This document shows positions 22,440 to 38,500 of a stretch of DNA of 64,000 nt, in pieces. Every line of letters starts with the position of its first letter. The stretch's first letter is position 1. The position numbers were made by a program, and so were the translations under genes. Source of the DNA: Candolleomyces eurysporus (taxonomy: Eukaryota; Basidiomycota; Agaricomycetes; Agaricales; Psathyrellaceae); contig JANBPK010000849.1 of NCBI GenBank assembly GCA_027579435.1, positions 62,001 to 126,000 on the forward strand. The letters are read 5' to 3'. The notes beneath the pieces were generated by a model. That model was not told the DNA's origin, did no database searches, and saw only the letters and a list, made by a program, of their open reading frames with translations.

Positions 22440-23200
22440 CATTACGAGGAAGTGCATCCCTTCTATCGTCTATACTAAACCATCTACCACTTTATTTCAA
22501 CCCAGAACGCGACCCGATGATGTCACCAGCACAGGATCTAAAACCACGTCCTCAACTACGCTCTCTCCCTTCACTTCCTTCAAGAGACTCCCAGCTGCTC
22601 GGGAACAGTACGCGGATCGGACAACCCGATATCATAGACTTCACATGCTCCTAGAGCAGAGTACAGGCCGCCTTATACCACTCCGACGGACCCTCTCAGT
22701 CTCCTAAAGCGTCCTCGATGACTTTACCCACACCCACTGTCTTTAGACGCTGGAACCCATCGGGACGATTGAGTCAGCATTGAAAGTTTACCTCCGGAGG
22801 CGTAGGCGCTATACATCGCTTTCGATAAGGGCGGGTGGATGTTCCAACGCCCCAGATCGGTCGTGGAGGACTCTGGTTTCACGCACGAGGAGAAGTTTAG
22901 GATGCTACCAAGCGAAACCTGGGTGGGCAGACCTTAGGGACTGGGAAGCCAATGTCGCGGGACGAGGTGGAACGGGTAGTCGTGTAACAACGGATGTGGG
23001 ACTTCGGGGCAGCCGCAGCTCGCTGTAAAGCGTTTCAGGTACGAAACGGATGCGTAGACAACGAATGGGTGCTTGGAATACCTGTTCGACCCGCTAAGAA
23101 TCATGTGGCGGGAATCACCATTTTGGGATTAACGCGGCTTGGAGTTCGTACAACGATAGGCGAGGGAACTTTGGGGAAATTCAGGCATTGAATCCAATCT
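22440..23200 (+). pseudogene. FG-GAP remnant (b)
   Basis: Scattered frames recall the intact FG-GAP gene: a proline/serine-rich stretch near 22500-22640, and from 22790 VYIALDKGGWMFQRPRSVVE, which parallels GVYVAFNTGDGIFQQPRLVVE. Stops and shifts interrupt every frame. It precedes a UTP16-like remnant and a TPR-CHAT promoter. Confidence 0.5.
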
Positions 23201-23214
23201 GTCATCACCTGGGT

Positions 23215-24130
23215 GCAGGACCCCTAGACGACATACAGCTCGCGCTGTTCCCCTTTCCCTTCCTAAAATATAATCCCAAACCCCAGAAAACGTAGCGCTT
23301 CTCAAACATGTATGACTCCCTCAGCTTCATCCTCCTCCTCACACGACAACGAAAAATGCCAGAAACCATCACCAACTAGAAAAAGGTTCCACACTGCAAA
23401 AAGGACGGGTAACCGAGCAAACGCTGCATCCCAAGCCACCAAGGAAGAATAGCAGGTGCGGGAGGGTAGCAAGAAGATATCCAGGCTCTCTGTTCATTGA
23501 ATTCAATGAAGGTGCTGAGGCGGGGCTGGACAGCGCCGAGTTGGGGATTTCTCTCTGGGCTGGAGGCTGGGAATTTGAGCATATGGGCGTGGTAGAAGGA
23601 AAAGAGTTGCTGGGTGGGAGTGAGAGTAGCGAGTTGCCCGAAGGGTCTGGTTCTGGGGGCGACGAAGGTGAAGATGAGGAAGATGATGAGAGAAGTAAAG
23701 GAAGAACGGTTCAAGTTGACTTACGAATAGAGTCAAAGACCTTGTCCAATCTTCCAGCACCCGCCACATACGACACATCATGACTCGCAAGCGTCTCCTT
23801 CATTATCTGCTTCAGGTGAAGAAAACTCATGAACCGTCTGGAGGCTAGCGGAACGTTGTTCGGCGGAAGTAACTCCGTCCGAGGATTGGGTTGGGAAAGC
23901 GTAGCCTCAAGACGCTGGGAAGGGAAGGAAGGACTTGATGGGGGTGGCGTGACTCCGGGGTGTCGGCTGTGTTTCTGGCAGGAATGACTAGCCGAACAAT
24001 GGCAAAAGATGCTGAACATGTTTCTGAGGATGACGAAGAGGAATAATTTCACAAATTGACTCACCTTAGGGTCCCGAAGAACTCGTCCAATTCACGTTCC
24101 AGTCATCCAAGCCATTTACACTGTCTCAAA
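23215..24130 (+). pseudogene. UTP16-like remnant (b)
   Basis: Acidic and serine-rich stretches (for example GSGSGGDEGEDEEDDERS at 23650-23700), and from 24060 ccgaagaactcgtccaattc, which parallels the PDELFQSAF region of the intact gene. No continuous frame. The position between an FG-GAP remnant and a TPR-CHAT promoter repeats the order of the other copies. Confidence 0.45.
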
Positions 24131-24369
24131 TCTAACGTCGTAAGAGCCTCCTCAAAATAACGATGATAAAACAGACCCCGATCTCGGTCTACAGAGTTCC
24201 AAGAGATCCCGCATTCTCCGTGACCTTTCAATCTCTGAACAATGAAACCACAACTGGACAGGAGGCGCAGACCGGGTGCGTACCTTCTCCGTTTTGTCCA
24301 TTTGTAAGGGCTTTAGGCTGACAACGCCTACTGCTCAGGTAACTCCTGGTCGACTGTGGCTTAATGCAT

Positions 24370-25053
24370 GCATTATTGTATTCGGTAGATTCTCGAACCC
24401 TTTCGTTGATAAATTGAAGCTCTTATCGGTGATTGAATAACGCGCCCATCGGACCCATTGTCTCGGGTGGCTACATATGGATTGCAATTCCATCTAAGCC
24501 CCGATGCTATGTAACTTCTACAAGATGTGCTGCGTCGTGCAACGAGGCATCCTGATAAGCTCCAGAACTCCGAAAACAGCATGTGACGCCCATCCGATGC
24601 ACGCATTCCAGATTCGGTCAGAGCTCACGAACGCCACATACACGCGTCGAGACGGTTCGGCTAGAGATCATATTGCCAAATCGCGGGCTTATATACCACG
24701 TCCATCGGATGGATACAGTGCCACGATGAGTGACGATGGTTCCGTGCAGAAAGAGAGATTAGCCCTTCGAAATGGGCGCGAGATGAAAGAAGCTCAGAAC
24801 ATGGCTTGGCTTGCCCTGAATGAGTGGTGCTGCCGGTTAATTTGGCCCGAAATGAAAGAGCTGTATGTTCACCGCACAACCATGAGGCCGGAAAGCTGTT
24901 CACATGGTCTGTGCCATATCAGTGGGCATCTCGCTCGCATTTCATTTATATGAGGGCATGCAAGCCGCGCGCGTTGCCTCTCCTTTCCGCCACCGACACT
25001 CTTCGCTAACAAATCCTGCGCTTACAACCCTCCGATATTCGATCGCAAACATA
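24370..25053 (+). promoter_or_regulatory. Promoter module of TPR-CHAT gene 2
   Basis: It aligns over its length with 34910-35575. A distal part (about 24370-24780) also recurs at 48720-49090. The proximal part has aatttggcccgaaatgaaag, gttcacatggt and the TATA-like tttatatgagg about 110 bp before the ATG at 25054. The shared blocks suggest the TPR-CHAT genes are controlled in the same way. Confidence 0.65.
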
Positions 25054-29204
<4,151 letters not shown>

Positions 29205-29634
29205 CCCATCTCTTTCCCTGCTTCCCGCCCATATTTGTCCACCATTTATTTCTGCTCAGAGTTTGAATTTCTGGCTCCCAATGTTTCAGATGACTTTCAA
29301 CATTTAGTCCCCCATTTACTAGTGTATGTAGCTAGTCTGTATATAGTTCCATTCTGCCTTCCATCTCTGTGAAATTCAGGGGCTCTCCTTTTCCATTGTA
29401 TACAGTGCACCCATTCAGCTTTATTTACTTGTTCCTCCAACCACTCCATGTGTACTATTATCTATGCTACCTCTTCATATACCTGATGTATCAAGTAGAC
29501 TCTCTCTGAGAGTACAAACAAAGTCTGTTGATATGCATGCAGTTCAAAGAGATGTGACCAGCAAATTTTGAAAAATTGCCAAGGGTACTCAAGGGGTCAC
29601 AAATGGCCAAGACCATGTTCCTTCATCCAAATTG
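29205..29634. other. 3' flank of TPR-CHAT gene 2
   Basis: No gene seen. It is pyrimidine-rich with loose similarity to the flank after gene 3 (39730-39990), including a gtagctagtctg / cagccagtttg match. Confidence 0.45.
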
Positions 29635-30172
29635 TAGATTGATTGCCTGTTGCCAGTTGCTTTGAATCACTGCTTTTCTCTCCATTATTGGAATAGTGCC
29701 AGGAACTGCATGTATGAACCCACAGGCGTCTTTGACTTTGATTGGGGGATATTTAGGTCAAATGGGAGAAGGAACAACGCAAATGTGGAATAGGCAAGGG
29801 GACAGCATCTACAAGAATCATGCAAAATGCCTCAGCCTTTGCCATGTGCAGCATTGGCCACTTGCCACAGATATACAACTGGATAACTGGATTGACTACC
29901 CTGAAAAAGTGTAAAACCTGTGGTGAGTGGCCGATGCTGCACACGGCAAGGGCCGAGGCATTTTGCATGGGTCTTGTAGGTGCTGTCCCCTTGCCTACCC
30001 CTCCATGTCACCTTACACTTGTATTATTCCTTCTCTCATTGAACCTAAACATCTCCCAGTCAAAGCCGAAGACACTGTGTGCCCATGCTCGCAGTTCCTG
30101 GCACTGTTGTGATAACGGAGAGGAAAGCGGTGATTCAAAGCGACTGGCAACAGGCAATCGATCTACAACGTG
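29635..30172. repeat. Long imperfect inverted repeat (hairpin), arms about 235-255 bp
   Basis: The left arm, about 29635-29870, reads gattgcctgttgccag..caaggggacagc..gccacttgccacag. Its reverse complement lies at about 29918-30172. The loop is about 47 bp. Mismatches are mostly transitions, with the left arm carrying TG or CA where the right arm carries CG. Transcription from either strand would give a long double-stranded hairpin. Origin is unknown; it could be a fold-back transposon. Confidence 0.75.
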
Positions 30173-31139
30173 GATTGCAGAGCTCTATCAAGAATGATGG
30201 CAGCCCAATGCCGTCCCCTGTGCCGGTTACAAGGAGGAACGTGGTCTTGGCCTTTTGCAACCCCCTTAAGTACCCTCGGCAAAATGCCTCGGTAACTACA
30301 AATGATAAGTCCAAGAGTCCAAGAAAAAGCAACTTGACTGCAGGATCCAGATATGACTGACTTGTAGCTATGGAGTCCACAGGGAATGGGAGAATATACT
30401 TTGGAGGGATTGAAAGCCATTGTTGTGTTTGAAACCAGCGACTGGATACTACAAGGTCCAATGGAAACAAGCCTTTGCTGCCAATTGTCCACATGCTGCT
30501 AATGTCATCCTTGGTAGCTCCATCTCTATCCAAGACTGCTGGGCACCAAACAAGATCCTCAGTTTGTACATCAGACACAGACATTGTTCTCCTTTGGATC
30601 TAAGTAGTCTGCTAGTCAGTACTGGTTGACTGTCCTGGGTACCATATGGAAGTTCTGAAGAGGCAAAGCCTTCAAAGGCAGGTTGGCTCAGTCTTGCAGT
30701 ACAAGAAGATATTGACATGGGAAGAAGACAAGGAAACTGTGCATCCGGGTTCAAATGATGGAGAGCAGCACAAGGTCAGGGAACACAATCAAATCTTCAA
30801 GGAAATGGCAGCTTTGTCACTCTTGCAAACCTACAAATATGTATCCTGTCACCCCAAGCAACTGGTGTGACCGTCATTAATATTATTTGATAAAATTTGG
30901 TTTATTTGTGCCCAGTGTGGGTTTGAGCTCTATGTTGGCACATATAACCTCATACCTTCCTGGAAAGTTTGATGACACTATGAGAAGGAGAAGCAGAAGA
31001 GGGCTAATGAGTCCAAGCCTGAGTGAATGCAAATTCTCACTGTAGCATGAGGTCTTCTTGTCTGAAATCTGTTCATCAGATTTAACAAGGACTTATAAAA
31101 ATAGATGCAATAACAAACCTGTAAAGGGGTAAACCAAAG
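30173..31139. other. Non-coding or decayed sequence
   Basis: Short overlapping frames on both strands (longest 149 codons on the minus strand, starting inside the hairpin arm) show no recognisable motif. I see no gene I can support. Confidence 0.4.
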
Positions 31140-31720
31140 GGCACCCTCATGGGCATCCACTTGGCAGGCCAATTCCTTGAGATTTTGGAAACCACCATCC
31201 TGTATACTCCACACTCAGACTCAATGTCTGACTCTTTCCTCCAAACCACTTCTGATATGTACCCAAGGACACTACAATCTTTCTTGGGACACTGGGTGTT
31301 AATTGATTAGATGATGAGAAGGAGTCAAACTGAGGTGGCAGAGTGACTTGAAAACTGATATTGACCCTAGCATTGGAGAAGAAAAAAAAAAGTTCAAGTC
31401 TGTATAAGTTGACCATGAAAATTTCTGCAGCATTCTGTGGGGTGTTGTCATTCTTAGGTGGCAGGCTTGTATATGAATCCTGTTTCCCTTTTTCACTCAT
31501 TCCTCTGTATGGGTGCTGATGATGACAGTAGGTGTTTGCACAATAGTTTGCATTTTGGGATGATTGAGATGAGTGAGTATTGTGCCTCCTTTGCTTTGTG
31601 TATCGATTCTGAATATTATGATAAACGATTTAGAAATCATCCTCACAATCAGCTTAAGTTTGCGTGCAGTCGTACCGCCAGCTGAGTGCCGCTAGGAAGA
31701 CCATCTCTGAGGAATGAGGC
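31140..31720 (+). pseudogene. Decayed copy of the P450 3' end
   Basis: It aligns with 21420-22150 of the intact P450. Examples are ctcaatgtctgactctttcc against ctctatgtctgactctcacc, ctgtataagttgaccatgaa against ccgtataagtcgaccgtaaa, and the heme-loop region near 31440. It retains intron positions and the downstream flank, so it is a DNA-level copy. Many differences are CpG to TpG or CpA. No open frame remains. Confidence 0.8.
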
Positions 31721-32879
31721 TGTTTGTTAGTGTTTGCAACTAGCAGTCAAAGTATTCGTTCAAATGGCCCGGAGGTTTGATGGCTTTGAAGGTGAGTTAA
31801 GCATTAGGGTGCAGATGTTCTTTTGTTGCCATCCTCTCCCATATTTTTGGTGTTTTGCATTCTATTTGACCCTGTTCATTTGGCTCTATGCAATGAATTC
31901 GTGCAATGATTGTATATACTACGTCGTGTGTTTCTTTTGTATAGACAGCCTGGTGCAATTCAAGTTATTCAACAGCTCAGGTGCAACCCTGATCGAATGG
32001 CAGCGGCTATCATAGTCTGTTGACCATAGACGATGCGCATTGAGCCCAAGGATACAAGCCTACTCCTGTGGGAGCAATTCAACATGCCATGGGAAGAGAT
32101 TGCCCTGGCTTCGAGGATCTCCCGTTCACAATGATATCTCATAGTACTCTTTCCCGACATCTTAGCCTGCTGTGAGAGAGAGTTCAATGTGAGAGGCAAG
32201 GTGATAGAGGAGGAGGGCTCAAGACAGCGATGGCCTGATACCTGATCGCTCGAGGTTTGAGAAGGCGGAACGAGTGCATTGTCGATTATTCTAAATGTAG
32301 ACAAGATTGATGACAACGAGAGGCAAGAAGAATTATATCGAAGCGAATGCGAACGCGAAATGACTGCTTGAGTCCGAATCGATCGAGGGAGAAAGGTAGG
32401 ATCTCCTCTAAAGTCCGTCTCAAGGGTATATAAGGTGTTTGTACACGCTTGGTGTACAAACGAAGTGCGAGTCCAATCAAACCTCGCCAAGCAACCGCAA
32501 TATTCTACGAATATTCGAGAACAGTCCACAAGAAAAAACCATCCGTCTAAGGAAATAAAGGGTCCTAAACGGGTAATGAAATCAGCTAAGCGAACTGAAA
32601 GGAAATAGGGCGAGTGAACCTATCTTCCGCTCAGAGTCGGTACACTCCCACACTGCGCCGCAGGGTCCGCGATTGCTCTTGTTTGGCGGCATTCCCACGT
32701 CTGTTCTGTGCAGCGGTGTGAAAGGCACCAATCTCCCAACTGCTTTAGAGCTCTTCAGGTCTCGCTGTCCGCTCGTTACCTACTGCTCAAGTCTTACTAC
32801 CAAGCGCCAGATCAATAATATCTGGGAGACTACGAGAGAGTACTGGGTAACAATGCCTTCTAAGATGAGTCACTATCAG
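31721..32879. other. Non-coding stretch with LTR- or promoter-like features
   Basis: It contains a TATA-like ggtatataagg at about 32425, followed at once by a perfect 10-bp hairpin. A possible LTR from TGTTGACC (32018) to GAGAACA (32523) has only 4-bp terminal inversion and no target duplication, so I do not call it. No coding region is supported. Confidence 0.35.
32437..32461. repeat. Short perfect hairpin beside a TATA box
   Basis: gtttgtacac, a 5-nt loop gcttg, then gtgtacaaac. It starts a few bases after tatataagg. It could mark a transcription start region or a regulatory site. Confidence 0.5.
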
Positions 32880-33600
32880 CCACTTCCTATCTATAACAAC
32901 CGCCCGTTCTTTGGTCTGGAACAACTCGGCCCCTTCTATCCACCAGCTTCTTTCAATCCGGCAACGCGACTTGGTGGTGGCACCAAAACAGGGCCTTCAC
33001 CCATGCCCGCAACTACGTCCTCTCCCTTCAACTCCCTCGAAGGCCTCTCCGCCTGCTCATCACGCGGATTGGCCAACCCGACATCGGAGACTCGACATCC
33101 ACCTTCAGTCCATTTCAGCGGGTCTTTTCAACCTCCCAAAATGTCCTCGATGACTTCAACTACGCCAACTGCGGCTGGAGCCCGTAAATAAGCCCCCAGA
33201 TCTCACCGAGGACGATTGAGTCGACGATGTCGAAGGCTCCCTTTTGGAGGCCCGGGCGTGTTTTACATCGCTCTCGATAGCGGCAACGGGGCGTTTCAAC
33301 CCCCAAATTGGTCTTGGAGGGTTGTTTCTAGTGCTAGGTGGACGTTGGGAAGCTACTCAACGAATGGGTGAGGACCCTACCGGGGGCGGCGAAGTCAATG
33401 CCGCAGGATTCGGTAGAGTGGGTGATCGTATAGCAAAGGAGATGGGACGTTTCAGCACCCGCAGGTTGTGAGTGATCTCGGGTGGTGGGTTGGCACCCGA
33501 CATACCTGGGCGACCTCACTGATTGCGGTTCGATGGAGATCATGGGCTTAGAGGTGTCGCGGGTTAGGTTTTGGATAGCGATGGCCTAGGTAACTCCAGG
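32880..33600 (+). pseudogene. FG-GAP remnant (c)
   Basis: From 32860 a frame reads GLEQLGPFYPP..RLGGGTKTGPSPMPA..SPFNSLEGL, matching FGPFGAHTP..RLGSGTDAGRTPAIA..PFSTTKTFEG of the intact FG-GAP gene. After about 33050 the frame shifts, and later pieces (DFNYANCGWSP; VFYIALDSGNGAFQPPNW) fall in other frames. Confidence 0.6.
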
Positions 33601-33619
33601 AGCGGTTCAAGAGCTGGGG

Positions 33620-34870
33620 CCGAGCTGGCATCATCTGGGTGCAGGCCACCTTGACTTCGTGCAGTTCTCGCTGCTCCCTCACTAACTGTCGATCCCAAGC
33701 GCTGGAGAACCCAGCACCCTTCGAACAAGCATTGCCCCTAGTCTTCATCGTCCTCCTCACGACACACCCTAGAGGCCGTCATGGATGAGAAATTTACAAG
33801 GCAGGTCCGACAGTGCGAATAGGATAAGGAACGGAACGAAGACAACCTCCGAAGCCATCGAGGAAGAGCAGGAAGGGCGAGAGGGAAGTAGAAGAATATC
33901 GAAGGCTTCCTGTTTGTCAAGTTTAGCGAAGGTGTTGAGCTGCTGTTGGACGGCGGAGGGCTGGAGGCTGGCGAGGAAGAGCTGCTGGCCAGGAGCGAGG
34001 GTACCAGGCCCTATGGCGAGGATACTGCAGGATTCGGTTTTGGGGGTGATGGAGAGGATAGAAGAGCCTTCCGAGCCGACTCGCAAAAANGACTCACCTC
34101 TCAACGAAGACCTCGACCAATCTCCCAGCGCTCGCCTTGGACAACACGTCTCCCCCACGTCCCTATCGGAGGATGAAACCCCAGAAGCCGTCTCCTAGGC
34201 AAGCAAAAAAACTCAATCGTCGTATAACGCGCTTAATTCGAGAAAGAACATTTGATGGGAGAGGCACCAGGATACAGGGCTTTCTCGAATGACAAGTTTG
34301 ATGGCGGCCTCGACTTGGCGGCTGGAGGACGCGATACACCGTGACGCCGATCTGGAGAGATGAGGGCTGGATTTTGAAGGCAGAGAGGGACGCGGAAGAA
34401 GAGAGTGTGTTACTGGATGGGAACAGAGGCAAAGAGCTGAAGATAGGGAGTATCTTGAAGGATCCCTTAAGATGGCGCGGACAAGGAAGAACAAGCTTCG
34501 AATTCGACTTACCTCCCGACGGACTCGTCCGATCCGCCTTCCAGCAATTTAAACCGTCTCACTGTTAAGATTCGCCTCGAATTTACGCTGAAGTTGAAGG
34601 AACCTCTACGAAGACAACAGCGAATGGATCAGCACATGGCGGTATTAATACTTACGCATTTGCTTGTCCGGTGGTTACAACTGAACTCGGCTTTGGTCTA
34701 CGTAGCTCCACGAAACTCGCCTTGTGCCCAACCCTTTCACCAACTGGCTCTCAAACCAGCATTGACGACACCCTACAGGCTAATCCGTCGATATTCCCTC
34801 GCCCCGAAAAATCAAGTGACGATGGCGTAAGCTCGCGTACCACCCTTTCAACCGGCTTGAATTAATCGCC
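33620..34870 (+). pseudogene. UTP16-like remnant (c)
   Basis: In order it carries EDETPEAVS (34160-34195; intact gene DNEAPEAVT), DLPPDGLVRSAFQQFKPS (34510-34560; intact LPDELFQSAFQQTQP) and a second-exon-like stretch at 34700-34830 whose DNA aligns with 41809-41930. Several frames are broken and one N lies at 34090. Intron positions are retained. Confidence 0.6.
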
Positions 34871-34909
34871 AAGCGGGTGGACAGACGACTGCTCAAGTCA
34901 CTCCTATCG

Positions 34910-35575
34910 CTTATTACGCCCAGTGATGTGCTGCTGTATTCGGTAGATGCTTGAACGATCTCGTTGGTAGATTAACGCGCTGAATGACGCGTCCATGCGA
35001 TCGGGAGCTCGACAAGTAGATCGCGCTTCCATCCGTCTAGCTAGATCCGATGCTATCCGATAGGCGGCTACGGCACGATGCGCTGCGGCGTGCAATGAGG
35101 CATTCAGATACGCTCCACAAGGTCTAAAAGTATCTCGATTGCATGATTTTAACGCCCATCTATCACACGTAGTCCGGAGCCTCACAAACACAGCATGCAA
35201 GGGCCAAGCAACGGCTAGAGCTGCATACCGTTCGCGGACTCGGATATATCCTTCGTATGCACATAGTAACACAGCATGCAAGGACGTTTCCCGTAGAAAG
35301 AGATGCTAGTATCTCGAAAGGGGTGCGAGATGAAGGAAGCAGTGGGCACTTGACCAGCCGGCGTTGCTGTAATTTAATTTGTCCCGAAATGAAAGAGGTG
35401 CTGTAAAGCCACGAGGCGAAGACACTGTTCACATGGTGTGCAGTGTGTCAGCTCGCTGTTCATATATATGAGAACGGAGCGGCGGAATGAACCTCTTCTC
35501 CTTTTCGCCGTCGACTCTCATCGCCTATCGAAATACCCGCGCTTACAACCAACCGATACTCCAATCGCAAGCATA
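34910..35575 (+). promoter_or_regulatory. Promoter module of TPR-CHAT gene 3
   Basis: Same ordered blocks as upstream of genes 1 and 2: gatgctatccgataggcgg, aatttgtcccgaaatgaaag, gaggtgctgta, ccacgaggc, gttcacatggt and catatatatgag about 110 bp before the ATG at 35576. It follows a UTP16-like remnant, as in copy b. Confidence 0.65.
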
Positions 35576-38500
35576 ATGGGCGCAAACAGGTACTGTTTTA
35601 TTCAGTTGACTTGGCGCTGTCATTATGTTGAATTTAACTGTAGCAGCACGCTTTCGAGTGCCCAAGGCAACAAAACGTGAGTTAGATATATTGCGAATCA
35701 ATGTATGACTGACACGACCCTTTAAGCCGATATTTTCTGAAAGGTACAATTGCTTGACGTAGATTCATGTCGCAATATTGATGTCATCCTATTAGACGTT
35801 GTTCTTGAGCATACAGACGAAGACACCAAGGGCAAGCATCAGTCATTGAACGTGGCTGAACTCGTTATATTGGGCCCAAAGAACAGGCCAGGTGGATATT
35901 CCTTTCCACTTGTCAGAGTCTCTCCAAAGCAGTGGAAGGCTGAGGGTGCACTGGCAATTATGTTGTGAGTTCTCCCACTTGTATTTTGTGCTGCAAGCGA
36001 TTGCTGACAGTTCTGATCAAGCTCAAGCAGAGTCAGAAAAGTGGGAGTCATTGCTAGATCTGAGGAAGGGAAAGACATTGGTTCATTGCATTTGAACCCT
36101 TCCACCCTGCAGACTACTTCACTTGGCTCAGAAGGTGGTAAACCAGGTAGAGAAGTCAAATATTTTAGGGAAATGCATTATGTCTAACAAGTAACATCTT
36201 TCAGCACAGATCCAGAGAATGGAGACTGCTGATGAGGAACTACACCTGACTTTGTTTTGGCGCATCTGTGAAATACCTGAGCCTGTTGAGGTGCTAGAAG
36301 GTGAGTAATGTCATGGATCAGACAGAAGAATGACATTTGTTTATCTTGTCCATGCAGAGCTAACCACCATGCTTGATGGCCTTGAAGACCTACTCAACAA
36401 CAAGCTGTTTGGAGACATAGGTAAGATTTTCAGCATTGATAGATAACATTGGACAGCAATTGAATTTGTTTCTGATGGAATGTAGATCTCCCTCACCATT
36501 TCAATGCTCTTGGAGGCTCATTCATGCTCTGCTTTAGGAAGACCAGGAAGATTTCTTACATTGGAAGGTCAATCATGGCATACCAAAGAGCAGTTGAACT
36601 CACTGGCTCAGAAGATCAGAACCTTCCTGACAGGCTCAAGGATCTTGGAGCCTCACTGAAAAGCCGTTTTGAACACACTGGTGACCTTTCTGACATCTCA
36701 GAAGCAATTGCAGTACATCAGAGAGCAGTTGAGCTCACTCCTTCAAATCATGCAGCCCTTCCTTCACGTCTCAGCAATCTGAGAGTCTTATTTACACATC
36801 GATTCAAGCGCACTGGGAATCTTTCTGACATTGCTAAAGCAATTGCAGCACAACAAAGAGCAGTTGAGCTCACTCTATTGGATGGTGCAGCCTTCACCTC
36901 CCATCTCAGTAATCTGGGGACCTTATTTCTGCGGTGTTTTGAGCACACCAAAAATCTCTCTGACATTGCTGAAGCAATTAAAGCACATCAGAGAGCGGTT
37001 GAGTTGACTCCTTTGGATCATACAGCCTTCCCTCTCTGTCTCAGTAATCTTGGTGGTGCATTTGTATGTCGCTTTCAGCACACCAGTGACCTTTCTGACA
37101 TTGATGAAGCAATCAAGNCACANCNAAAAGCAGTTGAGCTCACTCCCACAGAGCATCCAGAGTTTCCTTCCCAGTATAACAGGCTTGGAAACTCACTTTT
37201 ACGTCGTTTTGGATGCACTCGCAATCTTTCTGATATTGCAGAAGCAATATTGGCACACCACAAAGCAATTGAGCTCACTCCCCAAGGGCATAAAGACCTT
37301 CCATCCTGGTATAACAATCTTGGAACCTCACTAAAAAGCCGCTTTGAGCACATGGGTGATCCTTCTGACATTGCAGGAGCAATTTTGGCACATCAGAAAG
37401 CAGTTGACCTCACTCCTTTAGCTCATGCAGCTCTCCCTTCTCGTCTTAATAATCTTGGAGCCTCATTTGTCCGCCACTTTGAGCATATTGGTGACTTTTC
37501 TGACATTGCTAAAGCAGTTGAAGCACACCAGAAAGCAGTTGAACTCACTCCTTCAGGCCATCCAAGCCTTGCTTCCTATCTTTCCAATCTTGGTAGCTCA
37601 TTTACACGTCACTTTCAGTCTACTGGTAAACTTTCTGGCATTGCTAAAGCAATTACAGCCCATCAGAGTGCAATCAAGCTCACCCCTTTGGGGCATCCAG
37701 ACCTTCCTTGCTTGTATAACAACCTTGCAACCTCTCTGAAAAGTTGCTTTGAACATACTGGTGACTGTTCTGACATTGCAAAAGCAATTTTGGCACATCA
37801 AAGAGCGGTTGAGCTCACACCTCCAGGCCATGCAGACCTCCCTGCCCGGCTAACTAATCTTGCTCACTCACTATACCAGTCTTCAGTTGCAACAGGCAAT
37901 CATGATGACTTGAAAAAAAGCATTGATCATTGCACATCTGCAGCATCCTGTGGTTTTGGTCCTCCATTGGACAGACTGAAAGCTGCATCATACTTGGCAC
38001 AATTACTGTATAAGCATGATCCCCAATCACAACAGACTCTCACTGCCTTTGACACTGTGATGAATCTACTCTCATTGGTGGCAGGTCTTGAGCAGACTGT
38101 GCAACATCGTCACACACGCCTTCAGGACAGGTCTCGCTTATCCCTCTATGCTGCTGCTGCTGCATGCTCACTTGAGCGAGCAGATAAAGCCTTGGAATGG
38201 CTTGAACAAGGTCGCTGCCTTGTCTGGACACAGCTGAATAATCTTCGCACACCTCTTGATGACCTTTGTATGCATGACAAAGATCTTGGGCAGCGTATTT
38301 ATAAAGTATCAAAGACATTAGAAAATGCTGCTTCACGTGATGGCCTACCACATGGCATGTCTATGTCCAACAAGATTACAGCAGAGACACAGGCTCAATC
38401 ACATATCAAATTGGCAAAAGAGTGGGAACACCTTCTCCATACTGTACGGACAACCATTCCAGGCTTTGAAAATTTCCTTCAACCATCCTCTTGTTCCACT

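Noticed and set aside
30135..30584. 149-codon minus-strand frame after the hairpin
   Set aside because: Begins within the repeat region, has no motif, and overlaps other frames of similar length on the opposite strand.
32018..32523. Possible 506-bp solo LTR (TGTT..AACA)
   Set aside because: Only 4-bp terminal inversion, no target-site duplication and no second copy in the window.
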